A model generated the notes under the pieces. The model ran no database searches. It was not told the DNA's origin and saw only the letters and a program-made list of their open reading frames with translations. A stretch of DNA of 25,170 bases from a virus, in the IMG/VR virus record IMGVR_UViG_3300030451_003124, positions 1 through 25,170 of that record; one strand, given 5' to 3'. The translations under genes were made by a program, and so were the position numbers. Within the stretch, counting starts at the first letter, position 1; every line of letters starts with the position of its first letter. Below are positions 1 to 6,540 of this stretch, in pieces.

Positions 1-1
1 C

Positions 2-52
2 GCAGTCAATCGTTTTGTTCAGACAACATTGATATACCCACACCACCTCTGA
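2..52 (+). CDS. Possible 3' end of an upstream gene (partial)
   Basis: This frame is open from the window edge to a TGA at 50-52 and could be the last 16 codons of an upstream gene. The next gene would then begin after a 32-base gap, in keeping with the dense packing seen downstream. The frame of the 85-507 gene is also open to the left edge, so the assignment is uncertain. Too little is visible to suggest a product. Confidence 0.2.
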   Translation, partial: AVNRFVQTTLIYPHHL

Positions 53-78
53 GGTATGAGGACGTGTTCCTCGGAGGA
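30..78 (+). promoter_or_regulatory. Possible TATA-like element and Shine-Dalgarno before the first full gene
   Basis: An AT-rich GATATACC lies at about 31-38, roughly 50 bases before the ATG at 85. A strong GGAGGA at 73-78 sits six bases before that ATG and decides the start. The TATA assignment is weak because the element may lie inside the end of an upstream gene; the ribosome binding site is clear. Confidence 0.3.
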
Positions 79-84
79 AAAAAC

Positions 85-507
85 ATGAATGAAAAAAATG
101 AGAACAAAACGAAGAAAACGATGAATGCAAAACTGAAGTTGACGGGCTTCCAGAGGATGTGCATTGAACATGCCCTCGGAGTCGATTACGAGTATGAGGA
201 GTATGATGACAGAGGCGACCTCACTGCCGAGCAATGTGAGGACGCCCACGATTGGATATTGGGGAAGTTGATGAAATCACCTTATGAAGCAAAGTGGAAG
301 CCGATAACGATCACCATACCTGACGACATCCTTGAGTCCGTTGTCTATGTGTTGGATAATGCGGTTGATGCCAGCACGATATTGGCCGACGGCTACATGT
401 ATGGTTCGGAGTATGGAGTGTCTGAGGGATTGGCTGACTCCATCGTAGCGAGGACGAAGGACTTGATCGAGGAGAAGATCGAGGCTCTAATGGCGGTGAT
501 ACCATGA
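85..507 (+). CDS. Hypothetical acidic protein, 140 aa
   Basis: I do not recognise this family. The ATG at 85 was chosen because GGAGGA lies six bases upstream; a GTG at 64 in the same frame has no such site. The protein opens with a Lys/Asn/Glu-rich stretch of about 20 residues, then a predicted helical region with a cluster of acidic and tyrosine residues, a short ITITIPDD strand and a helical, acidic C-terminal half. No cysteine pair, signal peptide or membrane segment is seen. The stop overlaps the next ATG (ATGA at 504-507), so it is probably the first complete gene of a translationally coupled operon of small accessory genes. Confidence 0.65.
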   Translation: MNEKNENKTKKTMNAKLKLTGFQRMCIEHALGVDYEYEEYDDRGDLTAEQCEDAHDWILGKLMKSPYEAKWKPITITIPDDILESVVYVLDNAVDASTILADGYMYGSEYGVSEGLADSIVARTKDLIEEKIEALMAVIP

Positions 508-755
508 AGCGGATGAACATGGAGGAATTCCTAACCTATGTCAACAAGAATTTCGCATGGCCAGACTTCAATGAAGTTTCCATAAAGGAAACGTGGGAAC
601 CTTTGCTTCATGTCTGGTATGATGCTTATTGCGCAGGATTCAGTGCGTATCAACGACTTGATGCGGGGAATCTTGATCCGACAGGATTGGTGGATAATTG
701 CCTCGTCGCATACAATGCAGGGTTTGATGGAGCAGGCAAGGGGGAATCAGAATGA
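504..755 (+). CDS. Hypothetical protein, 83 aa
   Basis: The start overlaps the preceding stop by four bases (ATGA). The small protein is rich in aromatic residues (several Trp, Tyr, Phe) and Asp/Glu. Two similar short segments, YCAGFSAY around residue 41 and YNAGFDGAG around residue 70, suggest a helical hairpin with aromatic/glycine packing, as in many small phage proteins. No catalytic motif is visible. The function is unknown; position and overlap place it in the early accessory operon. Confidence 0.6.
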   Translation: MKRMNMEEFLTYVNKNFAWPDFNEVSIKETWEPLLHVWYDAYCAGFSAYQRLDAGNLDPTGLVDNCLVAYNAGFDGAGKGESE

Positions 756-1057
756 GTGACAGGTTCAAGTGCGTCAAACATGCAGAGTTCGACCTGTTGA
801 TGAATCTCCTTAGGGAGGTAGACATACAAGCATGGGCAGAGGCGGGAGTCCCCGGTGTCAGGTGCGAGGACAGGATCATCGTGAGCCATGACAAGGTTGC
901 CCTCAAGAGGGCGAGGACGGCTGTCCAGAACATAACCAAGGTGCTGTTCAACATGGCATCCAAGAGGACGGCGTTCCTGCCGGAGGGACATGAGTATCAG
1001 GGATGGGAGCCCCCGACTGACATGGCCTTAGAGGGCAATGCGTGGTGGTCTGAATGA
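752..1057 (+). CDS. Hypothetical protein, 101 aa
   Basis: The start is in an ATGA overlap with the upstream stop. The protein begins with a Lys/Cys/His-containing segment (FKCVKHAEFD), followed by amphipathic helices and a short strand (DRIIVSHDK), and ends in a Trp-rich acidic tail. Single cysteines near residues 7 and 38 do not form a CxxC pair. I do not recognise a family. It is coupled to both neighbours, so it is probably cotranslated with them. Confidence 0.6.
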   Translation: MSDRFKCVKHAEFDLLMNLLREVDIQAWAEAGVPGVRCEDRIIVSHDKVALKRARTAVQNITKVLFNMASKRTAFLPEGHEYQGWEPPTDMALEGNAWWSE

Positions 1058-1236
1058 GCAGCACACTATGCCTGCTGTGTGGCATCATCGAGATAACGAC
1101 TCCTAAGGAGGGGCGTCGTCGGGTGGGTGGCGTCTGGATCGACAACGTGTTCTATGAGCCTGATCAGATATGCACCGAGTGCATGGGCAAACACATTGCC
1201 TCGGTCATCAACAGGAGGTGGTCAAATGAGTCCTAA
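1054..1236 (+). CDS. Small zinc-ribbon protein, 60 aa
   Basis: Two CxxC pairs, C6/C9 and C40/C43, are separated by about 30 residues containing a Lys/Arg-rich turn (KEGRRR), the arrangement of a zinc ribbon. Such domains bind nucleic acid or protein partners; nothing here identifies the target. The ATG overlaps the upstream stop (ATGA), and the TAA at 1234-1236 lies 11 bases inside the next gene. It is one of at least eight proteins in the window with paired CxxC motifs. Confidence 0.65.
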   Translation: MSSTLCLLCGIIEITTPKEGRRRVGGVWIDNVFYEPDQICTECMGKHIASVINRRWSNES

Positions 1237-1732
1237 GGGAGAGACACCGAACATTCCAGCGTTGGACTACATGAAGGTGGTAAAACAGAGAGACTATAAC
1301 CCCCGACCTCCACGGAGTGACGCCCATAGTGGGCGGGAAATGATAGATATGAATGAGAAAACAACGAAAAGACAAGCGAAGAAATGGAAGTTATCGGACG
1401 ACAGGAGACTGCTCCATATGGCGGAGAACAGAGTGAGCAGGTCGGAGAGGGCAAGGGTTCTGGAAAGAACCGTGTCGGCTTGTGACCAGAGGCTGTTCAA
1501 CCTCAGGAAAGCAAGAGGGACGAATCCAATAAGGAAGGATCGGCCCAAGAAGACCGCTGCCATAAACAAGGTCGTTCCAGCAACCAAGGCGTCAGAGCCG
1601 ACACCGATGGACGAGATGCTGAGATCGGTGAAGAAGATATACAACCAGAACGTCAAGCAGAAGATCGTGATACAGGACACCATCGACAAGATGGAGGTCC
1701 TGATAGTCAGGCTCAGGAAGGTGTTGGAATGA
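1226..1732 (+). CDS. SANT/Myb-like DNA-binding protein with C-terminal coiled coil, 168 aa
   Basis: The ATG at 1226 was chosen because AGGAGGTG lies at 1213-1220, five bases upstream; the reading frame is open further back but that part is a shadow of the preceding gene. Residues about 53-98 follow a SANT/Myb pattern: a Trp, Asp-Asp-Arg-Arg-Leu-Leu in helix 1, a second helix, then RTVSACDQRLFNLRKARG as a recognition-like helix. A basic Lys/Arg-rich linker follows, and the last 30 residues form a probable coiled coil of Ile/Val/Leu heptads. A DNA-binding regulator or scaffold is likely; the target is unknown. Confidence 0.6.
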   Translation: MSPKGETPNIPALDYMKVVKQRDYNPRPPRSDAHSGREMIDMNEKTTKRQAKKWKLSDDRRLLHMAENRVSRSERARVLERTVSACDQRLFNLRKARGTNPIRKDRPKKTAAINKVVPATKASEPTPMDEMLRSVKKIYNQNVKQKIVIQDTIDKMEVLIVRLRKVLE

Positions 1733-2742
1733 GTAAGAAAAGAATCAAGGAAACCCTGAGCGATGCAGGTATCACCAGAGTCCCTGCTGATCTGGGACCA
1801 TCCCTGAAGGCATTGGCAGAGGTCTGTGAGGACATCTACAAGGAGCAGATTGGCGATGCCATGTATCTCCCTGAGAGCGAGCGTAAGGAGGCAGGTAGTC
1901 TGGAGGAGGTCCACAAGACCGACATCGAGATCCTCGTTGCAGGAAAGTCCCTGAGGCTCGTTAGGGACAACCCCGGAAAGCCAGCCATCGTGATACCCTA
2001 TGGTATGTCGGACAAGGTGACGACAGCAGCGATGCCATGGTCATGGGTATGCTCCATCCTATACCAGTCACTGGTGACTGCATTCGGGGAGGAGGGATTC
2101 GTCCAAGACCTCTCCAAGTGGATCAACGGCGAGATCAACAAGGCGACCAAGACCGACAATGGCAGGATCAAGATAGACACTGCCATGCTCCCAGCGCCAA
2201 AGAATGCGATAGCAGTGTCGGAATTCCTTGAGTCGCTCAAGAGGACATCAGTCAGCAAATCAAGAGGATCAACGAGGATAAACCTCGCTGTTTCCGTCAG
2301 CGATGCACAACAATCAGGGGGTAGAGCCCCCTCGATTGACGATATCGTGGCAAATACAACTCCAGAACCGACAGTGGGTGAAGATAGCGATGAGGTTTCT
2401 CATTCATCCTCACTTCCAGCAGATAAATCGGTGTCGTCACCCAGCACAGAAGCAAGTATGGCTACGAGCAACAGTGTATCGGGAACGGAGGGAACGGGAG
2501 GTGGAGGGGACTCATTCCCCCCTCCATCTTCCACCCTAAGGGAGGACATAGACAGCACGATCATAGGCGTCTTCACAGGAGAGCCACTGTCCATAGGGCA
2601 GATACGAAAGAGGATGCCAGAGAGCGTCTCAGAGGTCATCTGGAGGAGCCATCTGGACGGACTGGTCAATCAGGGCGTCGTCACCAAGGAGGGCGTCAGG
2701 AGATCCACCAAATACACTCTGAGCATGGAGATGGCCGCATGA
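1729..2742 (+). CDS. Protein with Ser/Thr-rich linker and C-terminal winged-helix domain, 337 aa
   Basis: The start is in an ATGA overlap with the SANT-like gene. Residues 1-190 form a globular mixed alpha/beta region with no motif I recognise. Residues about 195-265 are low-complexity, rich in Ser, Thr, Pro and Gly (including a GTGGGGDSFPPP stretch). Residues about 268-333 resemble a winged helix: helix, SIGQIRKRMP, a helix-turn-helix, then a GVVTKEGVRRSTKYTL wing. This suggests a DNA-binding regulator or replication accessory protein. Two strong inverted repeats lie in the DNA at either side of the linker (2311-2338 and 2496-2532). Confidence 0.6.
   Translation: MSKKRIKETLSDAGITRVPADLGPSLKALAEVCEDIYKEQIGDAMYLPESERKEAGSLEEVHKTDIEILVAGKSLRLVRDNPGKPAIVIPYGMSDKVTTAAMPWSWVCSILYQSLVTAFGEEGFVQDLSKWINGEINKATKTDNGRIKIDTAMLPAPKNAIAVSEFLESLKRTSVSKSRGSTRINLAVSVSDAQQSGGRAPSIDDIVANTTPEPTVGEDSDEVSHSSSLPADKSVSSPSTEASMATSNSVSGTEGTGGGGDSFPPPSSTLREDIDSTIIGVFTGEPLSIGQIRKRMPESVSEVIWRSHLDGLVNQGVVTKEGVRRSTKYTLSMEMAA
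2311..2338 (+). other. Inverted repeat inside the 337-aa gene
   Basis: CAATC+AGGGGG (2311-2321) can pair with CCCCCT+GATTG (2327-2338), with one unpaired C at 2333 and a 5-base loop TAGAG. That is 11 base pairs, six of them in a nearly pure G/C core. It lies at the start of the low-complexity linker coding region. Confidence 0.5.
2496..2532 (+). other. Strong inverted repeat inside the 337-aa gene
   Basis: Bases 2496-2509 (GGGAGGTGGAGGGG) can pair with 2519-2532 (CCCCTCCATCTTCC) as a 14-bp stem with two G-T wobbles and a 9-base loop at 2510-2518. It sits at the junction between the low-complexity linker and the winged-helix domain. There is no U-tract, so an intrinsic terminator is unlikely. 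Confidence 0.5.
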
Positions 2743-3242
2743 GTAATGAATCGGGCCAGCCAGAACAGGAGATATGGTATGCAGTCCATATGAGGGAGCC
2801 ACCGTATGTGAACATCATTGAGGAGATGGTCAACCCCTCCTTAGAGGAATTACAAGAGGCCGTCAAGGGATCGTCGCCTAGAGGGATGATTGAGAGAGTC
2901 CCCAACAAAGTCGGGTTTGAGGTATATTGCCATGAGGAGGGACTGATGTGGCAATTGCCACAGAATAACCTATTCGGTTCGATGGTGGGATGGAGAAACA
3001 TGGATTCAGTTTTTCACATGAGCATGTTTCCCAATCTAGGAACCATGATCATCAAGGACAACGAAGCCCTAAGGGAATGGGAGGGAGGTATGCTCTACAA
3101 TGATCTGGTTAGGATAGCGGAATGGGGAAAGACCCAATGCAAGGTATGTGGATCAGGAAGAGATATCGAAGAGATAGAGAACGAACACCTTTACAACAAC
3201 TGCGAAGTGTGTGACAGGAAAAGCAAGGGGGAAGAGGAGTGA
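2739..3242 (+). CDS. DUF3846-like domain plus C-terminal zinc ribbon, 167 aa
   Basis: The start is in an ATGA overlap. Residues about 20-82 follow the pattern I know from DUF3846-type viral proteins: PPYVNIIEEM, then a helix SLEELQEAVKG, a VP turn, and EVYCHEEGLMWQLPQNNLF, which matches the family's 'NEEGKLxGLPxNR' end. The middle part holds a MIIKDNEALREWEGG segment. C134/C137 and C155/C158 form a C-terminal zinc ribbon. The biochemical role of DUF3846 proteins is not established; they are common in phage early regions. The zinc-ribbon assignment is clearer than the DUF call. Confidence 0.6.
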   Translation: MSNESGQPEQEIWYAVHMREPPYVNIIEEMVNPSLEELQEAVKGSSPRGMIERVPNKVGFEVYCHEEGLMWQLPQNNLFGSMVGWRNMDSVFHMSMFPNLGTMIIKDNEALREWEGGMLYNDLVRIAEWGKTQCKVCGSGRDIEEIENEHLYNNCEVCDRKSKGEEE

Positions 3243-3484
3243 CTGGACCTAGAAAGGAGGCCATCAAGAACTTCTGTGTCAGGAAGATACATGAGAACGG
3301 GCCAATGAACATTCATTCCATCTACGATCTTATGATCGATTCATTGGGGACGAGGATACCATCAAGGAGAGTCGTCTCTGGATGGCTATCGACGGATACC
3401 AGATTGAGGAAGGACAATGCTCTCAACGTATGGGCCCTTAAGGACAGATCAAGAATCATCCAACACAGGTGGGATAGAAAATGA
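3239..3484 (+). CDS. Small winged-helix-like protein, 81 aa
   Basis: A GTG start overlaps the upstream TGA (GTGA). The sequence fits a winged helix of the HARE/restriction-associated type: helix AIKNFCVRKIHENGPMNIHSIYDLMI, then a helix IPSRRVVSGWL and a wing with RLRKDNALNVWALKD, ending in a basic tail. DNA or nucleoprotein binding is inferred. It is translationally coupled to the following 39-aa zinc-ribbon gene. Confidence 0.55.
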   Translation: MTGPRKEAIKNFCVRKIHENGPMNIHSIYDLMIDSLGTRIPSRRVVSGWLSTDTRLRKDNALNVWALKDRSRIIQHRWDRK

Positions 3485-3600
3485 CTTCCAAGATCATAGA
3501 TAGATGCAGGAAGTGCGGCGTCAAGCGTATCATGTGGGGGAGTCATGATGGCTCCCTCTACTGCAAGAAGTGCTTTGGAAACATGGAGTTGTCGAGATGA
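3481..3600 (+). CDS. Micro zinc ribbon, 39 aa
   Basis: This gene is easily missed because of its size. It starts in an ATGA overlap with the winged-helix gene and ends in an ATGA overlap with the next gene, so both ends are fixed by the operon's usual junctions. Two CxxC pairs, C9/C12 and C28/C31, are separated by 15 residues (KRIMWGSHDGSLY), a minimal zinc ribbon with almost nothing else. The function is unknown; it may be a nucleic-acid or protein adaptor. Confidence 0.6.
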   Translation: MTSKIIDRCRKCGVKRIMWGSHDGSLYCKKCFGNMELSR

Positions 3601-3791
3601 GATTCAAGGTCGGTGACATACTCATCAACAAGCATACAGGTAATTCCGTCAAGGTAATCAAATACGAACCTGAGTGGGCCATTCCCGTCTATGAGGTCGA
3701 GGACATCGATAGTGGCCATGTTGATAGGTTCAATCAGAGATACGCAAAGCATTGGGACCTCGTAGTGACAGAAGGAGGGGAGGATGAATGA
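3597..3791 (+). CDS. Small beta-barrel-like (SH3/KOW-type) protein, 64 aa
   Basis: The ATG at 3597 overlaps the micro zinc-ribbon stop (ATGA); an upstream TTG in the same frame would lie inside that gene. The start MRFKVGDILINKHTGNSVKVI, the YEVEDID segment and the closing KHWDLV resemble small SH3/KOW-like barrels of the 'FKVGDxVxN...' type found in many phage small proteins. No catalytic residues are evident. Function unknown. Confidence 0.55.
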   Translation: MRFKVGDILINKHTGNSVKVIKYEPEWAIPVYEVEDIDSGHVDRFNQRYAKHWDLVVTEGGEDE

Positions 3792-4087
3792 GTGACAAGA
3801 CATATCAAGTCGGTCCCAAGGATGTCATCTTCAACAAGCGTCCTAAGGGAAGGGATGCGAAGCAGGTATGGGTGTGGGCGTCTCAGGTGTTCGGGGCTCC
3901 CCCCGGATGGATGAGGATGATACCAGCACAGACATCATTCAATGGCAAGACGACCAAGACCACTAAGTGGCTGTTGGCTAGGGACGCTGATGATGAGAAG
4001 GCGGAGATAGAGATCAATGCCACGGCCAAGAAGGCAGCATCCATGCTGTATGATATGGCATGTGAGATACAGAGGGAAAAGAAATGA
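3788..4087 (+). CDS. Hypothetical protein, 99 aa
   Basis: The start is in an ATGA overlap. The protein has a basic N-terminal half (NKRPKGRDAKQVWVWASQVF), a Gly/Pro loop with two Trp, a Thr/Lys-rich segment and a C-terminal amphipathic helix (EINATAKKAASMLYDMACEIQREKK). No known domain is recognised. Net positive charge and Trp content would fit nucleic-acid contact, but this is only a guess. Confidence 0.55.
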   Translation: MSDKTYQVGPKDVIFNKRPKGRDAKQVWVWASQVFGAPPGWMRMIPAQTSFNGKTTKTTKWLLARDADDEKAEIEINATAKKAASMLYDMACEIQREKK

Positions 4088-4740
4088 TTGACATACCTAT
4101 GGCCCCTAAGGTCCCCGTCTTCATAGGGGTCGCTAGATGGGCTGAGATCTTGCTCATGGTCAATCCCGTCGGTGATGTTCCATTGAAGTCGGATGTGTCA
4201 GGAACTGAAGATGGCGTGGCATGGGACAAGAGGAATCCGATCATCATCTTCCCCATGCTTGATCCACCCGTGGGTCTGGGGGCAAGGAGTCATCCCATGC
4301 TCGCCTATGACCCTGTTTCAGGAAAGAGAGGATGGGTGTGCATCACGCTGTTCAGAGATAGGACGTTGCTGAACGTGTCTCCTTTGTCTGAGGATCCTGA
4401 TGATGATGCTCTCCTTAAGGAGATAACAGAACACTTCGCAGCATCGAATTGGGATGCAATCATCGGCATGATAGACATCGACAACATGTCTCGTATGATG
4501 CCAGATGACATAAAGGAGAGAATGGAGCGTGGTGAAAGGAGCGGATTCGATCCGTTGTCATCGGTATGGTGGGCAGGAGAGTCCTGTGATGCCTGTGGAG
4601 CCCCGACGTTGGATAGAGAAGATGATGATCCATGCCCTGTGTGTGGAGAGCCCAAGGTGTTCAAGAAGGAGCCTGTGGTTGACATGAACGAAGAGATGAG
4701 TGACGATGGCTCATTCGGCCTCGGTGATGAGTGGATATAG
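4084..4740 (+). CDS. Protein with C-terminal zinc ribbon, 218 aa
   Basis: The start is in an ATGA overlap. Residues 1-100 are rich in hydrophobic strands (PVFIGVARWAEILLMVNP, IIIFPMLDPPVGLG) and could be a beta domain. C168/C171 and C184/C187 (CDAC...CPVC) make a zinc ribbon near the C-terminus, followed by an acidic tail ending GLGDEWI. I do not recognise the N-terminal domain. The ribbon-plus-acidic-tail layout suggests a protein- or polymerase-binding adaptor, which is inference only. Confidence 0.6.
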   Translation: MIDIPMAPKVPVFIGVARWAEILLMVNPVGDVPLKSDVSGTEDGVAWDKRNPIIIFPMLDPPVGLGARSHPMLAYDPVSGKRGWVCITLFRDRTLLNVSPLSEDPDDDALLKEITEHFAASNWDAIIGMIDIDNMSRMMPDDIKERMERGERSGFDPLSSVWWAGESCDACGAPTLDREDDDPCPVCGEPKVFKKEPVVDMNEEMSDDGSFGLGDEWI

Positions 4741-5083
4741 AGAGAGGATATATCCTATTCCAGTGTGGAAGACAACCATGGCAGACGCAAGAGGGATGGC
4801 AATAGCCATTGAGAGGAGATACAGGATGCTCTCCAACCCATGGAGAGAGATCATCGCAGAGATAAGAGCAGAGCGTGGATCACTTCTGGCTTCAGCAGAG
4901 TTCTCAGATCTCGTTGGAGTCGAGAGATCAGACGCTCTTGATGCCCTTGACTCTCGTCTAAGGACGGCAGAGGATTGGGTTAGGAGATATGAGGATGAGA
5001 GACATCAACATCCATTCCTAGTGAGGAGATGGCTGAAGTCTCTGTCCACTATGACGGACGACGAATTGGAGGGAAACGCATGA
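4727..5083 (+). CDS. Hypothetical helical protein, 118 aa
   Basis: Three in-frame starts are possible: GTG at 4700, ATG at 4727 and ATG at 4778. I list 4727 (14-base overlap with the upstream gene). A TATA-like element directly after the upstream stop (4742-4755), together with a GGAAG before 4778, makes the shorter 101-aa form credible. The protein is mostly charged helix (RRYRMLSNPWREIIAEIRAERG, ALDALDSRLRTAEDWVRRYEDERH), so a coiled-coil or helical bundle is likely. Function unknown. Confidence 0.5.
   Translation: MSGYRERIYPIPVWKTTMADARGMAIAIERRYRMLSNPWREIIAEIRAERGSLLASAEFSDLVGVERSDALDALDSRLRTAEDWVRRYEDERHQHPFLVRRWLKSLSTMTDDELEGNA
4742..4755 (+). promoter_or_regulatory. GAGAGG + TATA-like element (copy 1)
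   Basis: GAGAGG at 4742-4747 is followed directly by ATATATCC. It starts right after the TAG stop at 4738-4740, the same placement as the copies at 8332 and 13998. It lies 23 bases before the ATG at 4778. It may be a promoter for that start, but it also lies within the longer 4727 reading frame. Confidence 0.35.
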
Positions 5084-5226
5084 CATCATCGACGGACGGC
5101 TACGATCATTCAGATGCATGGTATGATTACAAACGTAATAATCCAAATGCGGAGAATCCATTCACAGATTCAGAGGACAGGAAACGTGCGGAGAGGGTGG
5201 TGTATGAAAGACAGCAACGACGTTGA
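5080..5226 (+). CDS. Small charged protein, 48 aa
   Basis: The ATG at 5080 overlaps the upstream stop (ATGA), which fixes the start; an open frame extends upstream but only as a shadow. The sequence has a YDHSDAWYDYKRNNPNAENPF segment followed by a charged helix. The order 'AWxxYxxxxxNPxxxxPF...Rxxxx' faintly resembles the small ribosome-modulation-factor-like helical proteins of phages. That resemblance is too weak to name it. Confidence 0.5.
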   Translation: MTSSTDGYDHSDAWYDYKRNNPNAENPFTDSEDRKRAERVVYERQQRR

Positions 5227-5359
5227 GATAGTGTTGCATACATACTGCAACGATTGTGGCAGTAAGATGCGTCCATCAAAGCCTAGAAAGAACCTCGCAA
5301 CAGGAGAGGTATTGCCGACCCTTGAGTGTGCCATGTGCAGAAAGTGGGTGTTTGAATGA
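5204..5359 (+). CDS. Small zinc-ribbon protein, 51 aa
   Basis: The ATG at 5204 was chosen because a GAGAGG-type purine stretch lies just upstream and the cysteine domain follows closely. It overlaps the preceding gene by 23 bases. C15/C18 and C42/C45 form a zinc ribbon with a basic, proline-containing loop (KMRPSKPRKNLATGE) between the knuckles. The 'C-x2-C...TLECAMCRKWVFE' ending resembles ribbons of transcript-cleavage or TFIIS-like type, but no catalytic acidic pair is seen, so I do not assign that role. Confidence 0.6.
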   Translation: MKDSNDVEIVLHTYCNDCGSKMRPSKPRKNLATGEVLPTLECAMCRKWVFE

Positions 5360-5871
5360 GTATGGAGATAACAGAAGAACAAGTGCATTGGGCTTACAGG
5401 CTGTTCAACAGCCTCGCCCCACATGGAAGATGGACGCTGCCCGGAGTGGGGGTGTATGAGAGGACAGGAGATAGGACACTCACCTTCGTTGAGATGTTCA
5501 CCAGTAAGCCAAGGCCGGATGCCATGGTGTCGATATGGGATCAGCACGACTTCATCGTCGCCCTTGCCAACTCCTTGGATTGGGAGGTGCAGGTCAACAT
5601 CGTGTCAGCGTATGACATAGACCACAACCCCTTGAACATACCAGAGGATAGGATAGGAGAAGTTGCCGTATGCTCCAAGAAGTGCGGGACCATCGTTCGC
5701 ATCGAGCCCCCTGAGCCGGGCGTCGTCCTCCATAAGATAGAGAACAAGAAGTGTCCGATATGCGACAAGGTTGGATTCACTAAGGAATGGGATGGGCTGC
5801 ATGTCTATGTCGATTCCAGAGGTGCTGCCCTGCGGCAGGAAAGAGAAATGGACAGGAGAGAGGAGGAATGA
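5356..5871 (+). CDS. Hypothetical protein with cysteine cluster, 171 aa
   Basis: The start is in an ATGA overlap. An N-terminal mixed region (residues 1-100) contains a conserved-looking PHGRWTLPGVGVYER loop and a DQHDFIVALANSLDWEVQV segment. C106, C110, C133 and C136 (CSKKC...CPIC) form a probable zinc site. The C-terminus is charged and ends in Asp/Glu/Arg repeats. No family recognised. It is coupled to the next gene. Confidence 0.6.
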   Translation: MSMEITEEQVHWAYRLFNSLAPHGRWTLPGVGVYERTGDRTLTFVEMFTSKPRPDAMVSIWDQHDFIVALANSLDWEVQVNIVSAYDIDHNPLNIPEDRIGEVAVCSKKCGTIVRIEPPEPGVVLHKIENKKCPICDKVGFTKEWDGLHVYVDSRGAALRQEREMDRREEE

Positions 5872-6158
5872 GCAGGTCACATGACTTCAAAAATGAAGTT
5901 CACCATGTTTTGGAACCCTCTCTCCATGTGGGCGAGGAAATTCATATCATGACCACAAATGCCTATGCGGATCGTGTTATGAACATAAGGATGAATAGAG
6001 TCGTGCCGTCGAGAACGGGATATGTTGGATACACTAAGGTCGGATTTTTCATTACGAGGGATGAAGCGATCAAACTCAGGGACGCATTGTCAACAATCAT
6101 TGACAATGATGATGCATGGATCGTAGTTGAGGGGGACACGATAGATGGAGACTCCTGA
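5868..6158 (+). CDS. Hypothetical protein, 96 aa
   Basis: The ATG at 5868 overlaps the upstream stop (ATGA); the open frame upstream of it is a shadow. Residues 15-60 look like beta strands (EEIHIMTTNAYADRVMNIRMNRVV) and are followed by a FFITRDEAIKLRDALSTIID segment, a strand-turn-helix seen in many small phage proteins where an ITxxEAxxLxxAL helix packs on a sheet. Function unknown. It overlaps the next gene by 14 bases. Confidence 0.55.
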   Translation: MSRSHDFKNEVHHVLEPSLHVGEEIHIMTTNAYADRVMNIRMNRVVPSRTGYVGYTKVGFFITRDEAIKLRDALSTIIDNDDAWIVVEGDTIDGDS

Positions 6159-6540
6159 TTGGACTGACTTGTCGGGTTTCACTAAGCAACATTATGCAAT
6201 CATCGACAAAGCCTGCATCATCATAGCATCTGATCCAGAGCCCGTTGCCAAGTTGGCTAAGGACATCTGGACTGCATCTAGGAAGATAGCAAACAGGACT
6301 CCTATGTCCTTATGCTTCGATTGCGTCTATATCGCTGCGAATGCATTAGGAGTTCCAGCCTCCAAGTCATTCGTGAAGTTCGTCTCCAACAAGGTCGTTG
6401 GTAAGAGCATCACGCCCATGGTTTCCAACAAGGGCGCTAAGGGAGACAGGTGGTTCATCAGTAAGGAGGGCAAAGACGCCATCATGGATGTCATCGATGA
6501 CGAGGATATCTATGAGGACCTATTCAAGGAATGGTTGTGA
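6145..6540 (+). CDS. Possible TFB-like cyclin-fold protein, 131 aa
   Basis: Residues about 16-82 follow the pattern of a single TFIIB/TFB cyclin repeat: a helix (HYAIIDKACIII), a second helix (VAKLAKDIWTASRKI), then 'ANRTPMSLCFDCVYIAANALGVPASKSFV'-type spacing, which compares with the GRSPxSxAAAxxYxAxxxxGxxxT signature of TFB. The second repeat and the N-terminal zinc ribbon of a full TFB are absent. If real, it could modulate host transcription initiation. Other helical proteins could give the same look, so I hold this as a moderate-to-low call. The start overlaps the upstream gene by 14 bases. Confidence 0.5.
   Translation: METPDWTDLSGFTKQHYAIIDKACIIIASDPEPVAKLAKDIWTASRKIANRTPMSLCFDCVYIAANALGVPASKSFVKFVSNKVVGKSITPMVSNKGAKGDRWFISKEGKDAIMDVIDDEDIYEDLFKEWL

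Noticed and set aside
1294-1914. 206-codon open frame on the minus strand
   Set aside because: It lies opposite the SANT-like and 337-aa genes, has no ribosome binding site in keeping with its neighbours, and its hydrophobic Leu/Ser-rich translation is typical of a reverse-strand shadow.
2496-2532. Rho-independent-type terminator
   Set aside because: The hairpin lies in the middle of an intact coding sequence and has no T-tract after it.
5080-5226. Ribosome-modulation-factor-like protein
   Set aside because: Only a loose AW...NP...R spacing supports it; the key conserved residues of that family cannot be confirmed by eye.
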